In this document: in pieces, positions 22,903-35,369 of the stretch
Layout of the letters: the number at the start of each line of letters is the position of its first letter
How positions within the stretch are numbered: the first letter of the stretch is position 1
Assembly (NCBI GenBank): GCA_002245135.1
Contig: NGBS01000878.1
Span: forward strand, 1-64,000
DNA from: Proteromonas lacertae
Taxonomy: Eukaryota > Sar > Bigyra > Opalinata > Proteromonadidae
Direction of reading: 5' to 3'
DNA: 64,000 nt
The notes under the pieces: generated by a model
What the model was told of the DNA's origin: nothing
The model's input: only the letters and a program-made list of their open reading frames with translations
Database searches by the model: none
Position numbers and translations under genes: made by a program

Positions 22903-25900
22903 ATGAGTGATATAGAGAATAATGAATTAAATGAGTCAAATGAAAATATAGATGATAGTGGCACAAATATATCTAACAACCTGGAAGGTAGTAGAGGTGA
23001 TAATGAAACAATGGAAGCAGATAATGAAAATAACAACCAAACTGAAAATCTAGATGATTCAGATTTATCTGAAAAGAAAGATAATGATGATAACTTAGAT
23101 GAGAACAATAATGACGAAGAAGGTAATAGTACAGAAGACAACCCTCCTGTTGATGTAAATGAAGGTGAAGAATCGACAGAATCACCAAATAAGGCTGAAG
23201 AATCTTTAGAAGAATCAGATGAAGGATATAATGATAATTTAGTTGGAGATATAATAAATGAGCATAATGATAAAATAGAAGAAAGTGGATTTGAATCATC
23301 TTTCGCTGATTCAATGACTCACACCAAATCTCCAATACATAAAAATCCAGAATTAGAGACAGTAAATGAAAATGAAGATAATAATACAAATGAAGAATCT
23401 GTAGAAACAACAAAAACAGAACCTGTTGAAGAAGCAAATGAAGAGAATGATGAAGAGAAAGAGGAGGAGAATGTAGAGAATGAAGAAGAAAAAGAGAATG
23501 AAAATAATGAAGAAAATATTGAAGAAGAGAAAGAAGAAGAATCAAAAGAGGAAGAAAATGTAGAGAATGAAAAAGAGAATGACAATAATGAAGAAACAGT
23601 TGAACAACCAACTGAAGAAACAAAAGAAGAAGAAGAGAATGAAGATAATAATGAAAATAACAATGATAATGATAAGAATGAAGAATCTGTAGAAACAACA
23701 AAAACAGAACCTGTTGAAGAAGCAAACGAAGAGAATGTAGAGAATGAAGAAGAAAAAGAGAATGAAAATAATGAAGAAAATATTGAAGAAGAGAAAGAAG
23801 AAGAATCAAAAGAGGAAGAAAATGTAGAGAATGAAAAAGAGAATGACAATAATGAAGAAACAGTTGAACAACCAACTGAAGAAACAAAAGAAGAAGAAGA
23901 GAATGAAGATAATAATGAAAATAACAATGATAATGATAAGAATGAAGAATCTGTAGAAACAACAAAAACAGAACCTGTTGAAGAAGCAAACGAAGAGAAA
24001 GATGAAGAGAAAGAGGAGGAAGAGAATGTAGAGAATAAAGAAGAGAATAATAGTGATGAAGAAACAAAAGAAGAAGAAGATAATGAAGAAGAAAGAAGAA
24101 GAAAAGAAGAAGAATCAGCTGTAAAAATTGAATCTTTATTTAGAGCTAAAAAAGCTCGAGAAGAAGTAGAAAGAATGAAAAGAGAAAAAGCTGAAGAAGA
24201 AAAGGATAAAGAAGATAATGAAAATGAAGATAATAATACAGAAGATAATGAAGAAACAGTTGAACAACCAACTGAAGAATCAAAAGAAAACAATGATGAA
24301 GAAACAAAAGAAGAAGACGAAAATAATGAAGAAGAAAGAAGAAGAAAAGAAGAAGAATCAGCTGTAAAAATTGAATCATTGTTTCGAGCTAAAAAAGCTC
24401 GAGAAGAAGTAGAAAGAATGAAAAGAGAAAAAGCTGAAGAAGAGTTAAGAAAATTAGAAGAAGAAGCTGCAGAAAGACAAAAGAAATGGGAAGAAGAAGA
24501 AGAAAAGGAAAGACAAGAAGAACTTAAAAGAAAAGAAGAAGAAAGACAAAAACAATTAGAAATAGAAAAAAGAGAAAAAGAAAAAGAAGAAAAAGAAAAG
24601 AAAAGATTTGAAGAGCTTGAAGCAAAGCTTAAACAAATTGAAGATGAGAATAATGAAGTAATCAATGAAAATAGAAATGGTATAAAACCAATATCGCCAA
24701 TAACAACTGTAGAAACACATATAATACAAGAAAAACCACCAATTACAAATAATGAAGAAGAAGAAGAAGAAGAAGAAATAATTCCAAAATCAAATCATAA
24801 ATCATCTAAAGTTGTTCCAATACCAAGTGATGATGTAGAACCAATAAAGAATCATCGAAGAAAGCAACCTGATAATATTAATGAAAATGATTCAATGGAA
24901 AGAGTTCCAAAAGCTAAAAGATATTATTCAACAAAAGATAGTCGAATTCCTCCCAAGAAAACAATTAGACCAGAAAATAGAAAAGTTGAAAAGTCTCCAG
25001 AAGAAGAAATTAGTTATAATGTTCAAAAACAAGGATTAAAGAGTGATAATAAAAGAAGATTCCAACCAGAACCAATAAGAAGTAGTAGAAATAATAAAGA
25101 TGAAAAATTACCAGCAATTACACCAAAGTCTAATGTATCTGCTGTAGATGCTCAAAAATTATTAGAAATAAAAGCAATGGATAGAAGAATGACTGATAAA
25201 ATAATAGCCAAATATGAAACAAAGATAAGTCAATTATACAGTAGAATCAAGACATTAGAAGATGAAAATACAAAGTTAAATAAAGATAGTGAAGATTATG
25301 TAAGAAAATGTAAAGAAGTATCATTACATCAAAGTAAACAATTACGTTTAGAACAAGAAGTAAACAGACAGCAAAAGACAATAGATGATTATGCAAATAG
25401 ATTAGAATCAACATTACAAGATAATAAGTTATTAGCTGATAAATATATGGTAGTGATGGAAGAAAATAAAACTTTGAAACAAAAATTACAGAAATTAAAA
25501 ATGAGATTAGATGGTAGTGGTTTATCAGGAAATCCAGTTCCAGCAGAACCAACCAATAATGAACAGAATTTACAATTAGAAATTGTTGAATTAAGAAAGA
25601 AACTCCAAGATGCAAAGAAAAAGATAAGAAACTTAAAAGAAATAAATGAAAATCAATTGAGTTATAATGCCAGTAGTAAAGGTGGTGAAGTAGATCGTTC
25701 TGTAGAAGATGAGTTAAAACATTTACAATATGAAAATGAGCAATTACGAAGAATAGTTGAAGAAGATCAGAAAGCAATGAAATCCTTCTTAAAAAGATCA
25801 GAAATGGAAGGCTATGGTGGTGATGTTGAAAAAAGTCCAATTATTAGAACAAGAACAAAAAAGAGTGGGAAAATTGTACCAGAGTCTTATACAGAAAAAA

Positions 25901-26112
25901 CTAAAAATTACTCAGTTTATGGTTATCCAAAGAAGAACAAAACTAAGAGAGGAATTCAACCTCGACAAGAACAGAATCAGTGTTATTTCCCAGCTTTGAA
26001 TAAGCAAGGTCCACATTATGTGAGTGGTAGTAAGAGTAGTAGTTATTTATATCCACCAAAAGTGAGGGATGAACCAATTGATTTTGAAGATGAAGATTAT
26101 CCTTTATATTAA
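22903..26112 (+). CDS. Glu-rich coiled-coil protein with IQ-like repeats (1,069 aa)
   Basis: This is a single-exon gene. The N-terminal 400 residues are extremely Glu/Asn-rich and built from near-identical repeats (blocks starting ESVETTKTEPVEEANEE near 23392, 23680 and 23944). Two copies, 243 bp apart, of AVKIESLFRAKKAREEVERM follow (about 24118-24180 and 24361-24423). They resemble IQ motifs, with IE in place of IQ. A long Lys/Glu helix comes next (about 24420-24660), then a disordered basic section. A second regular coiled coil lies at about 25150-25530 (KISQLYSRIKTLEDENTKL), and further helices precede a Tyr/Pro-rich tail. Glu-rich plus IQ-like plus coiled-coil layouts occur in cytoskeletal and centrosomal proteins; the exact family is not recognised. 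Lack of introns is notable beside its neighbours. Confidence 0.75.
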   Translation: MSDIENNELNESNENIDDSGTNISNNLEGSRGDNETMEADNENNNQTENLDDSDLSEKKDNDDNLDENNNDEEGNSTEDNPPVDVNEGEESTESPNKAEESLEESDEGYNDNLVGDIINEHNDKIEESGFESSFADSMTHTKSPIHKNPELETVNENEDNNTNEESVETTKTEPVEEANEENDEEKEEENVENEEEKENENNEENIEEEKEEESKEEENVENEKENDNNEETVEQPTEETKEEEENEDNNENNNDNDKNEESVETTKTEPVEEANEENVENEEEKENENNEENIEEEKEEESKEEENVENEKENDNNEETVEQPTEETKEEEENEDNNENNNDNDKNEESVETTKTEPVEEANEEKDEEKEEEENVENKEENNSDEETKEEEDNEEERRRKEEESAVKIESLFRAKKAREEVERMKREKAEEEKDKEDNENEDNNTEDNEETVEQPTEESKENNDEETKEEDENNEEERRRKEEESAVKIESLFRAKKAREEVERMKREKAEEELRKLEEEAAERQKKWEEEEEKERQEELKRKEEERQKQLEIEKREKEKEEKEKKRFEELEAKLKQIEDENNEVINENRNGIKPISPITTVETHIIQEKPPITNNEEEEEEEEIIPKSNHKSSKVVPIPSDDVEPIKNHRRKQPDNINENDSMERVPKAKRYYSTKDSRIPPKKTIRPENRKVEKSPEEEISYNVQKQGLKSDNKRRFQPEPIRSSRNNKDEKLPAITPKSNVSAVDAQKLLEIKAMDRRMTDKIIAKYETKISQLYSRIKTLEDENTKLNKDSEDYVRKCKEVSLHQSKQLRLEQEVNRQQKTIDDYANRLESTLQDNKLLADKYMVVMEENKTLKQKLQKLKMRLDGSGLSGNPVPAEPTNNEQNLQLEIVELRKKLQDAKKKIRNLKEINENQLSYNASSKGGEVDRSVEDELKHLQYENEQLRRIVEEDQKAMKSFLKRSEMEGYGGDVEKSPIIRTRTKKSGKIVPESYTEKTKNYSVYGYPKKNKTKRGIQPRQEQNQCYFPALNKQGPHYVSGSKSSSYLYPPKVRDEPIDFEDEDYPLY
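23392..24423 (+). repeat. in-frame tandem repeats of acidic and IQ-like units
   Basis: The block beginning GAAGAATCTGTAGAAACA occurs at 23392, 23680 and 23944 (spacing 288 and 264 bp). The IQ-like unit beginning TCAGCTGTAAAAATTGAATC occurs twice, 243 bp apart, near 24115 and 24358. Units are nearly identical at the nucleotide level and all keep the frame, so copy number may vary between strains. Confidence 0.85.
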
Positions 26113-26247
26113 ATAGTTAATAAGTTATATATTTTATTATGTTTTAAAATGTCTTATCTATATTTTTATTTTATTATAATGTTGAAAGGGTATGAAACAA
26201 AGAAAGATTTAAAAAATTACAAAATCTCACTTTTAAATTTTCTAAAT

Positions 26248-27534
26248 TTATACCAAAACCTCATCATAATCATTAACATAACTGATAAGTACAGGATAAT
26301 CAATACCAAGCTCAATATTGAGTTTTTCTTTGAAATGATTGAAATAGTGTCTTTCCTTAATATTTCCTAATAGTATAATATAAGATCCTTTAGATGTTAT
26401 ATCCAATATCTCAGTATGACTAAGTTCATCTGTTATTAATACATCAGCATGAATATATTGAAAAATTCTATATTTTGATTCACCACTACAAATAGCAATT
26501 TTACTAACTCTTCGAAGATCATTTGGTGGTTTCTAATGAGAATAATAAAAATAATGAAAATAATAAATGTATATAGATACTGCAATTTGAATATAATTAA
26601 TTCCATAATACTGTTTAATTCTATTCACTAAATCATCGATAGATATATCAGGAATAATATCACATATTCTTCCACATCCACAATCAATTTCTAGTTGATT
26701 TGGTTCAATAGGTTTTGGATTTATTCCACCTATTCCTATAGTTAACCAATCATTTACACCATTTACTACATTGTCACAACTTGTATGATGTATATATATT
26801 CCTATTCCATTAGTTATACAGTTTAATATTATTCTACCAATTCTATCTTCATAGTTAAGTTTTTTAATATCTGTTTTTATTAGTGGTTTATAACTCACAA
26901 TTATATACACTTTATTGTGAATTGCTTCATTCACTACTGAATCATTAATTTCATAAGTTAATAGAAGCTTGTAAGGAGGCTTGATGAGTAGTTGGGAAGG
27001 TTCTAGAATTAGTCCAACATTATCATCATCTTCACATAATTTGATTGGATGGGTTTTGTCCAAAGCTTTTAGTATCTTATTGACAGGTTCATTTTCTGAT
27101 ATTATTTTTGGCATTTTGTCAATTATTTCCCTCTTTACTGAATATATTGTACTTGATGGCACTTCATATCCTTCTGATAAAAGAAACATTTTCAAATCTT
27201 TAGCTGTAGCTTTTGGATTTGCCATTAAAATAGGTGTAATCTTATTAACAAGCGTTTTATGAGTTAGAATGCAACTACATCTCTTCCTTTCCACAGGTAT
27301 ATCACCAATTGAGTGGACATGCTTTTCCAATAGCAAAGTACACTTTACTTTGTCATCTTTATGTTTGCACATTAAACATTTGAATGGGCAACCCTTATAA
27401 TTGCAAGATATCTTAAATGAGTTGGCACTTCTTTTTATTGTAGGACGAAACAGATTATTCTCACCATATTCATCAACAGCTTTTCTTGCCTGATATTTGT
27501 TAAGGAATATAACACCTTGTTGCAAAACTGACAT
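26248..27534 (-). CDS. MULE/FLYWCH-type zinc DNA-binding domain protein (412 aa)
   Basis: Exons are 27534-26581 and 26532-26248, joined by a 48-nt intron. The N-terminal 75 residues match the DNA-binding domain found in Mutator-like transposases and their domesticated relatives: GVIFLNKYQARKAV, Cys44, Cys49 and the HVH pair at His72/His74. The next block, KATAKDLKMFLLSEGYEVPSS followed by TIYSVKRE, resembles the helical segment before the transposase core. No convincing DDE core follows. The rest of the protein, including DCGCGRI and a second exon with HADVLITDEL, is unrecognised. It could be a domesticated transposase fragment acting as a transcription factor. Its ATG is 37 bp from that of the divergent PI4-kinase gene, so both share a minimal promoter. 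No terminal inverted repeats were seen around it. Confidence 0.65.
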
Positions 27535-27571
27535 TCAAACAACTAGTCGTTTCAAGATAATCAATTTTGAA

Positions 27572-30500
27572 ATGGATTTCTCTTCTCAATTCTTGCTAAG
27601 TACTTATGAGCATTTGATAAACTGCATGGTAGAAAATATGACTCGCCTACCGAAAGTGAGTGAGCAACAAGTTGATATTTTTCTATCATGTCTTCCACAA
27701 ATTGATAAAAAGATGTATATATATAATCCATATCAAAATGTATAGAAATACTACAACAGAAATAGAGCTTGATAGAAGACAGTGTTGCGCTATATCTGCA
27801 GCACCTCGATTATTAGCATTAAAAGCTATTTGTGAGGATAAAATTTTTGAGCAAATAATCCATTACACTAGCCACTTCAGTTTGATCAAAATACACGATT
27901 CAAAAGTCAAAGAAGAATTTATCACAAGTTTTGTTCGAGTATAGCTCAATCATATATTCCAATAGAAAACGGTAAATTCTCTTCATTGTTGTAATAAAGA
28001 CCACATAAATCAGTATCTAGATACAGTATCTACTGTAATAAAGTATTTATTGGGTAGTTTAGAGGTATAAGTATTTATTTTTATTTTTTTTAGTCTGATC
28101 CAAGTGCTAAGAAGGTATTACTTTGCGTATTAAGTGGTTTAACTTCCAAATCAGATTCTTATGATTTTGATGTAGAGAAGTGGAAAGATTTACCGTTCCT
28201 CAATGAATTTATTAACAAATTGTTGAACAAAGCCATACCCAATCTTCATGATATCGCATCTAATCTACCAGAATCTAATTCTGTAATTCAAGATACTCCT
28301 AGAGCAGAATATACTAGTCCAGAAGGTGATTCAGACCAAACAGATCAAATGAACAATGAAGCAAATGATTCTCACAAGAATAAAACAGATTCAAAAAATG
28401 ATGAAATTGATTTACCTAAACATATAAGAGATGTTAAAGATTTCACTTCTTCATTAGGTCCTTCATTAGATATAAGTCAAAGGAGATCCAGTATGACAGG
28501 AACACTCTCTCATTTACAATTCAAAAATGTATTCGGTTCAGAAACACAATCTCTTATTAATCAAATGATGTTATTATTGAGTAGAATCGTACAATCCATT
28601 AATCAAACCTCATCTGAAGAAATCCCTGAAATTATTGCTCATTTAGATGGAATAGTCGAGCCTATGATAATGAGAGGTGCCAGTGTATTATTAACAGGTG
28701 CTTCACCCTTATTATTATCAATAACATTGAAATATCCAACAACATTGAAGAGAAAAGCATTAAAAATATTAACCAATAGATTAATCGGATCAATAAGACA
28801 GTGTAATAACTGTACTGCAATTAATGCATTATTACATTCAATTACTATGTTGACAGTGAAATATAATGATTTAATTATGGATTATGTGAAAGGAATATCA
28901 ACAATATATCAACATAATCCAAGTAATCCACAACTATTTCAAGGTATATAAATATAAATATATATATATATACTATTATTATTAATTTATAGAGTTTTGG
29001 AATAATAATCAAGTCAATATCTTATTCTTCAAATCCATTACTGAAATCATCAAAACTGAAATGAAACTATCTGATGATCAATCATACTTTAGTTCTGGAA
29101 GTAGAGAAATATTATTATCATTATATAATACATTTTATGATATTGAACAAAGAAAAATCACTTGTACAAATGAAGTATATTATAATATATTATTTATTTA
29201 TTTATTTATATATACATAGTATACTCATTTCTTACTAAAAATGGTTGGTTATATTGGTGCTAATGTAGGAAATGAAAGAGGAGTAATTACATTACTATCT
29301 ACCTTTGGTACTAAAGCAATCACAATGCAATATAAGAATCCATATCTTATTAGTTTATTACCTGAAATGGTTGCAATTGCATGTACATCACCACTGATCA
29401 ATGAGTCATCCAAGATATTTCATCACTTATTTGAACTATTAGATACTTCATTTAAAAAACAGTTGAATGAAGTAATAACAGTAATTTTCCAATGTATTCA
29501 TTATTGTTGTATCAATATTCAAGGAGATAAACAACGAGCTAATTTCACTAAAGTATTTCTCTCACAAGTAAAGAAGATTGCTTCTTCAAATTATGATAAA
29601 AAGAAAGTCGATGATTCGTTGAATAAATTGAGTGATTTATATGGTGGATTAATTCCATCATTATCATCACTTTCTAACTATTTCAACGGTTATTCCAAAC
29701 TTAATACAAACCTCTCTGAAGTGAAAGATGATGTAAATGAGAGTTTAGTAGAGTTATATCGAGATACTTGGTTTTATTTAGATATAATCCATATGATTAA
29801 TCCTAATAGTAAATGGGGTGGACATTTGTGGAATGAACTGGATATATTTGCATCAAATACCCCCATTTTAATTGATATATCTATTAATAATCAAGATTTA
29901 GAGACTAAATTAGCATGTAATGCGATATTAAGTCAAACAAAGAATGAATCTAATGAAATGATTATGAAAGAACATGCTTCAAAGATATTCAAAGATCTTT
30001 CTACTGATATTAACTCATTATCATATTATTCATTAGTTTATTTATTAACAATGTATATATATATATATTTATTATTATTTTTATTATTATTATTATTATA
30101 GATATAATGTTGAGAGTATGAGAACAACTTATACAGGTAATATCAAGCCAATATTTCAGTATATTCATTTTATTTTTTTATATTATATTATTTCAATAGT
30201 TATTTAATGGATAACAGTCTCTGTACACCCTCCTTCTTAAAATGTATAAATCAATTAGGAACAGAAATATTCATAGCCTTTGAAAGAAGTGGTAAATATA
30301 TAAAAGGTAGTGAAATTGATTATGATTTATTAACAGATGATATTCAATTCTTATTATCACTATGTGTACATGGATATGAATCTGTAAGGAAATTAGCCAA
30401 TCAAATGTTGTTCTTATTCTTAGATAAATTTCCAGAAATGAAATTCAAAAGAAAATGTGTTTGTACAATTTTAGAAATTTGTAATGCAATTTCTACAAAG

Positions 30501-33500
30501 TATGATGATTTATTATATGCACCACATATTCTAACACAAAAGATATATGTTCCTTCCTTACAAAGTCCATTAGATTTACCATCCAATAGAAATGTATTAA
30601 AAAATATAATGACACAAATGGAAAATATAGTAAATAAATGGTTGGTGAATGGGTTCGAACGCGCTCCTCAGAAGATGGCAATTTTATTAAATTCATTCAT
30701 TAATGTAATGCCTAAATCCACTCTTCCTGGTAATCATAACACTGGAATTGGTATTGGTACTTCATTATTAGCACAAAAGATATTAAATGGAAATATGAAT
30801 ATATTTGATTCATCCAATAATAATAATAACTCAATACCTTCTACAAATATATTTACAAAGATACATCATAGTAATTTGAATTGGTATATAGGTGAATTAG
30901 AACTGCAAGGTTATTATTTAGGATTATTAAGTAGTAAATTGCAATCACTGTATTTGAAAGGTGATGAACAACCTTTTCATACTATTACATTATCATTAAT
31001 TGATAAATATCAGAAATATTTAGAGAAATGTCATGATTATTTCACTCATCCAAATGTAGAATATAAGTATATATATATATATATATATTATATATAAATA
31101 GAAATCCTGATGAAATCAATAAATCTTTTCATCCATTAGTATTGAACTATCTTAGAAATAATAATCCACAAATAAGCAGAGAGTTGTTATCTTTAGAAGA
31201 GGAATATACTGATATACTATTAACTATCACATCATTATTATTAATTGAATCATCGAATGAAGTGAAGATAGAAAGTGCTGATACTTTGTTTTATATTGTT
31301 ACACATTTACCTACTTTATTATGGACGTATTTATATATTTATATATTTATATTTATATTATATAGTGATAATTCAGTCAAAATTGCATGTTTAGCTTGGA
31401 ATTGGATATTAACATTAACTACAAAAGGAGGAGTATATTTTCTTTATTATGTTTTTTGTATTATTTTATTTTTTATTAGGCGTTATTATGGAGTTATATC
31501 CTAACAGCATTCTGTTATACCAAACAAATACGAGTTGGTTTATTCTATGGTAAAAATCAAAAAGATAAATATAGCAGTTGGTATAAATGTAAAGATTCTG
31601 ACAATTTATTATTTTTTCCACCACAAGGTAATTACTATATTTATTCACCCGATTTCATCAGTAATGATACAGTAAATAACTATCCGTTTCAAAGAAATCC
31701 ATTCCCTCATTCTTATTGGATAGATTTTCTTAATGAAAATATTGAAGTGATGGTTAATCATTCACCAAACTTAGTATATTATTATTATTAATGTTATTTA
31801 GATTAATTCTGTATTTATCTGTTTCCACGAATTACTCAGTGATCCTTCAATGTTTTCTGAAGAAATAGAATCATTAGATACACGAGTATTACTCCTAGAA
31901 ACTGTGTTAAAAACAATGAAATTAACCACCTCCATCTCTATACCACTAGATACTTTATTATTATTGAAAGTATATTTGTGTGGTTTACATTTCTTCACCT
32001 TACCTGTTCAATTCTTCACTACAATATTAGAAAAATATGATTATTCAGTTAGTGATTATAAAACTCAGAATTTGTTGAATAAAATGATTAAATTGATTGA
32101 ATTATTAGAAGAAGTGAATGAGAAATGTCCAACTATAAGAGTCTCCAGTGTGGCTGATGTAAATCTTAATGCAGAAACTACTAGATTAGTATATAAATAT
32201 AGTTTATTTATTTCATTTTAATAGAGTTTTTATTTAGAAAATCTACAAACCATTCGTGATATGTTGGTGTTATTAATCAACAAAGAAATTGACCATTTAT
32301 ACAATTATTACAATCCCATTAATCTTCCACAGAAAGTAATACCAAATATTCAAAAGTATATGTTTTCATCTAAATCAAGTGTAATTGGTGAAAGACAGTG
32401 GAAATTGTATTGTAATTTATTCTATCAAATTGATCCATTATTGGCATTACAAGTACAAGAAAGATTGAAGATTAAAGTGTTTAAAAATGAAGTATATATA
32501 AATATTTATCATATTTTATAGTTGGTTCGAATTGTTCAGTTAAATCCAATGGAAGTATGTAATTACAGTACAATATCCTTGAAATATATAATCAAAAAGA
32601 ATATCCTCATTAGAAATGAGAAATTGTTAGTTAATTTATTATATTTCTCACCATCCTCCTTCCCTATTTTATTGAGATTATTATCACGTTGTACTCCAAA
32701 TTCATCTAAAGATATTCCATATTTTACAAACACATACATTGGTCATTATACTATTAGATCTTTATCTTACTTCTCACCTGATACTATATCATTCTATTTA
32801 CCACAATTAGTTCAATGTTTAAGATTTGATAAGTTAGGATTAATTAAAGATTATTTATATAAAGTATCAAAACAATCAATATTAGCATCACATCAATTAA
32901 TATGGAACTTGAAAGCAGAATCAAAGAGTGATGATGATTCATCTAATAAATCAACACCTACACATGGTTATTTAGATAAATTGATTGGACCAGATCCACT
33001 TCCAGCTTATGCTACAGTTATGATTGGAGATATTGAGATGTTATTATCACCAGAAGCTAAGGTATTATATGATGATGAATTTAATTATTTTGAATTATTG
33101 TCAGTTGTAAGTGCAAAATTGATTAAGGATGAACCATTGAAAAGATTTAAATTAATTAAAGATTATTTGAATGAAATAAAAAGTCAATTATCACTTGAAG
33201 ATAAGATTATTTATTTACCAACAAATCCTTATAAAAGGTTAGTAGAAGTTGTATATGAATCAGCTACTCCTATGCAAAGTGCTGCTAAAGCTCCATACTT
33301 TATATCATTTACAGTTGAAGATTTTGGTGGTCCAGATGCATGTTTAAAAACTAGTAAAGATTTAATCAACAAGAAAGTAGCTACAGCTGCAGAAGTGGAA
33401 AATCAAAGTTCAATGATGAAATATGTAGCTTTAACAAAGAATCTCAAGCAAAGAATTTCTTTAAAATCATCATCATCATCATCAAAGAATAGTCCAATGA

Positions 33501-34626
33501 AAAGAATGTCATTAAATGATTCAGTATTCTCTGAAAATGAAGTTGATAAGAATGATCCTACCTCTAAAAGTGGTAGTAATAATGCTGGTGGTAGTAGCAG
33601 TGAAGATGATTTCTTTACTGATACTGTCTTGAATCAGATTAATAAAGATAAAAAGAATAGAACTAAACAGATGAAAACATTCTTCCAAAAGTATATATAT
33701 ATATATTATTATGAAATAGGAATATGAAGAAATTAAAAAGTCACAATAAATCTAATAAACATAATAATAGTAATGACAACAATATCAATGAAGATGATGA
33801 TGAAGATGAAGATGATGAAGATAAGAAAACTAAAATGAGTGTTATTATGAAAGTGTATAATATAATATAATATACTTTTATATTTATAACAATAGAAATG
33901 ATGATTGTCGACAAGATTGTTTAGCATTACAATTCATAAATATAGTCAAAGTTATATTTGATAGTGTTGGCTTAGAATGTCCAGTTTTCCCATACAAAGT
34001 AATAGCCAATAGAACTGGTCCAAATCTAACCGTTGGAGGAATATTAGAAGCAGTACCCAATACAAAATCAAGAGATAATATTGGTAAAAACGGATATAAA
34101 ACTCTACTTGAATATTATAATTCAATATTTGGTAGAAGTGATGGAAAATCCTTCTTAAAATCTCAATCTAGATTTCTTAAGAGTTTAGCTGGTTATGCAG
34201 TTGTCTGCTTTTTATTATCTGTAAAAGATCGACATAATGGTAATTTATTGATTAATAACAAAGGCCATTTAATACATATTGATTTTGGATTTTTATTAGG
34301 AATTAGTCCAGGTGGTAATTTAGGATTTGAAACTGCAGCATTTAAGCTAAGTAATGAAATGTATGAATTATTAGGAAATAGTTTTGATTCTGATGAATTT
34401 ATTGAATTTAGTGAATTATGTATAAGATCATATTTAGCTGTGAGAAGTCATTACAATTCATTATTATATTTAGTATATATATATATATATGTAATTATTT
34501 ATTGATAGATTACCAGTATGGCAGATAGTGGTTTACCTTGTTTTGTAGATAAAACATTACTATTATTAAAACAAAGATTTCATCCTGAAATGACAGAAGA
34601 ACAAGCATCTAAATTTATGAAAGATA

Positions 34627-34662
<36 letters not shown>

Positions 34663-34767
34663 TTATAAATTGGTAATATAAATGTATAGATAATTGATGC
34701 TGTGAATAAATGGACAACTAATGTGTATGATGGAATTCAAAAATTACAAAATGATATTGCTTATTAA
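27572..34767 (+). CDS. PI4KA: phosphatidylinositol 4-kinase III alpha (2,180 aa, 18 exons)
   Basis: This makes PI4P from phosphatidylinositol, mainly at the plasma membrane in known homologues (Stt4/PI4KA). Exons: 27572-27714, 27746-27938, 27966-28064, 28094-28943, 28993-29174, 29220-30052, 30102-30158, 30200-31066, 31102-31326, 31366-31432, 31480-31773, 31802-32188, 32225-32491, 32522-33690, 33720-33854, 33896-34472, 34509-34628, 34690-34767. Introns are 27-61 nt and all phases agree. The length matches the family (about 1,900-2,100). A PIK helical domain is visible around 32540-32910 (FYLPQLVQCLRFD, ASHQLIWN). The kinase core has DDCRQDCLALQF, catalytic loop DRHNGN (residues 2034-2039), DFG (2052-2054) and the C-terminal helix. 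A linker rich in Asp and Asn (exon 15) sits inside the kinase region. Partner proteins (EFR3/TTC7 types) are not in the window. Confidence 0.93.
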
Positions 34768-35151
34768 TACTAACATTATATTATTGTTTGGTTTTATTTT
34801 TATAACGTTGTTTTATTCACATATAAAAGTTTCTTACTAAAAAATGTCATTTTCTATTACAATATTTACACTACTTATGATGGGTTAAAGTATATTTACT
34901 GTTAATTAAGCAGCTGTATTTTATAATTATCCAAGATAACAGCTTACTAATGATGTAAAATCTCTTTATATATTTAAATATTTCTATAACAATAAGCATT
35001 CATAATTCATTTTCACTTACATATGTTGTAATCAAAAAATATAAAGTGTAAATGACAAATCTTTTGCAAACAAAAAATAGTATAGTTATATATAGTGTAA
35101 ATCTTTGATAATCAATTACTTTACACTAAATAAAGATTTAAAGATATTATC
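34768..35151. other. intergenic gap after PI4-kinase
   Basis: This is 384 bp of AT-rich sequence between the PI4-kinase stop and the small Cys-rich gene. I see no coding frame or structured element in it. Confidence 0.4.
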
Positions 35152-35369
35152 ATGCAATTCTCGCAAAGAAGTGATAAACAATCAGTTCCAGTCACTGAAC
35201 CATTTAATCCACCTAGTATACTTTCATTATAATTAGTTTAGAACCTGTGGCTTTAGAATGGGCTTGCACTAAGTGTGGCTGTAAGTGTATACAATTGGGA
35301 GGATCATGTCGATGTAACACCTCTTATGGTTGTACCAGATGTGGTTGTAAGACAGTGAAGAAATATTAA
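35152..35369 (+). CDS. 63-residue Cys-rich protein, metallothionein-like
   Basis: Two exons, 35152-35215 and 35242-35369, are joined by a 26-nt GTATAC...TTTAG intron; the phase fits and the frame ends in TAA. The first exon encodes a polar leader (MQFSQRSDKQS). The second has nine cysteines in a tight block: ACTKCGCKC, SCRC, GCTRCGC. The CxCxC-type clustering suggests metal binding, as in metallothioneins or CXC/tesmin-like motifs. There is no signal peptide. The gene is too short for usual ORF cut-offs and is supported mainly by the clean splice and the Cys pattern. Alternatively it may be the end of a longer CXC-domain gene whose upstream exons I cannot see. Confidence 0.55.

Noticed and set aside
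22973-24067. Second minus-strand frame rich in Leu and His
   Set aside because: Another antisense shadow of the same repeats, with no start context, domain or conserved pattern.
23319-24665. Long minus-strand frame rich in Ser and Phe
   Set aside because: It is the antisense of the GAA/GAG-rich coding repeats; reverse complement of Glu codons gives TTC/CTC. The plus-strand protein has coiled-coil and IQ-like sense.
26149-26370. Plus-strand frame of 73 residues after the Glu-rich gene
   Set aside because: It overlaps the second exon of the minus-strand zinc protein, which has a consistent splice phase and coding character.
30651-30662. GGGTTCGAACGC, a tRNA T-loop-like word
   Set aside because: It lies inside a well-supported PI4-kinase exon, and no acceptor stem or anticodon arm can be built around it.
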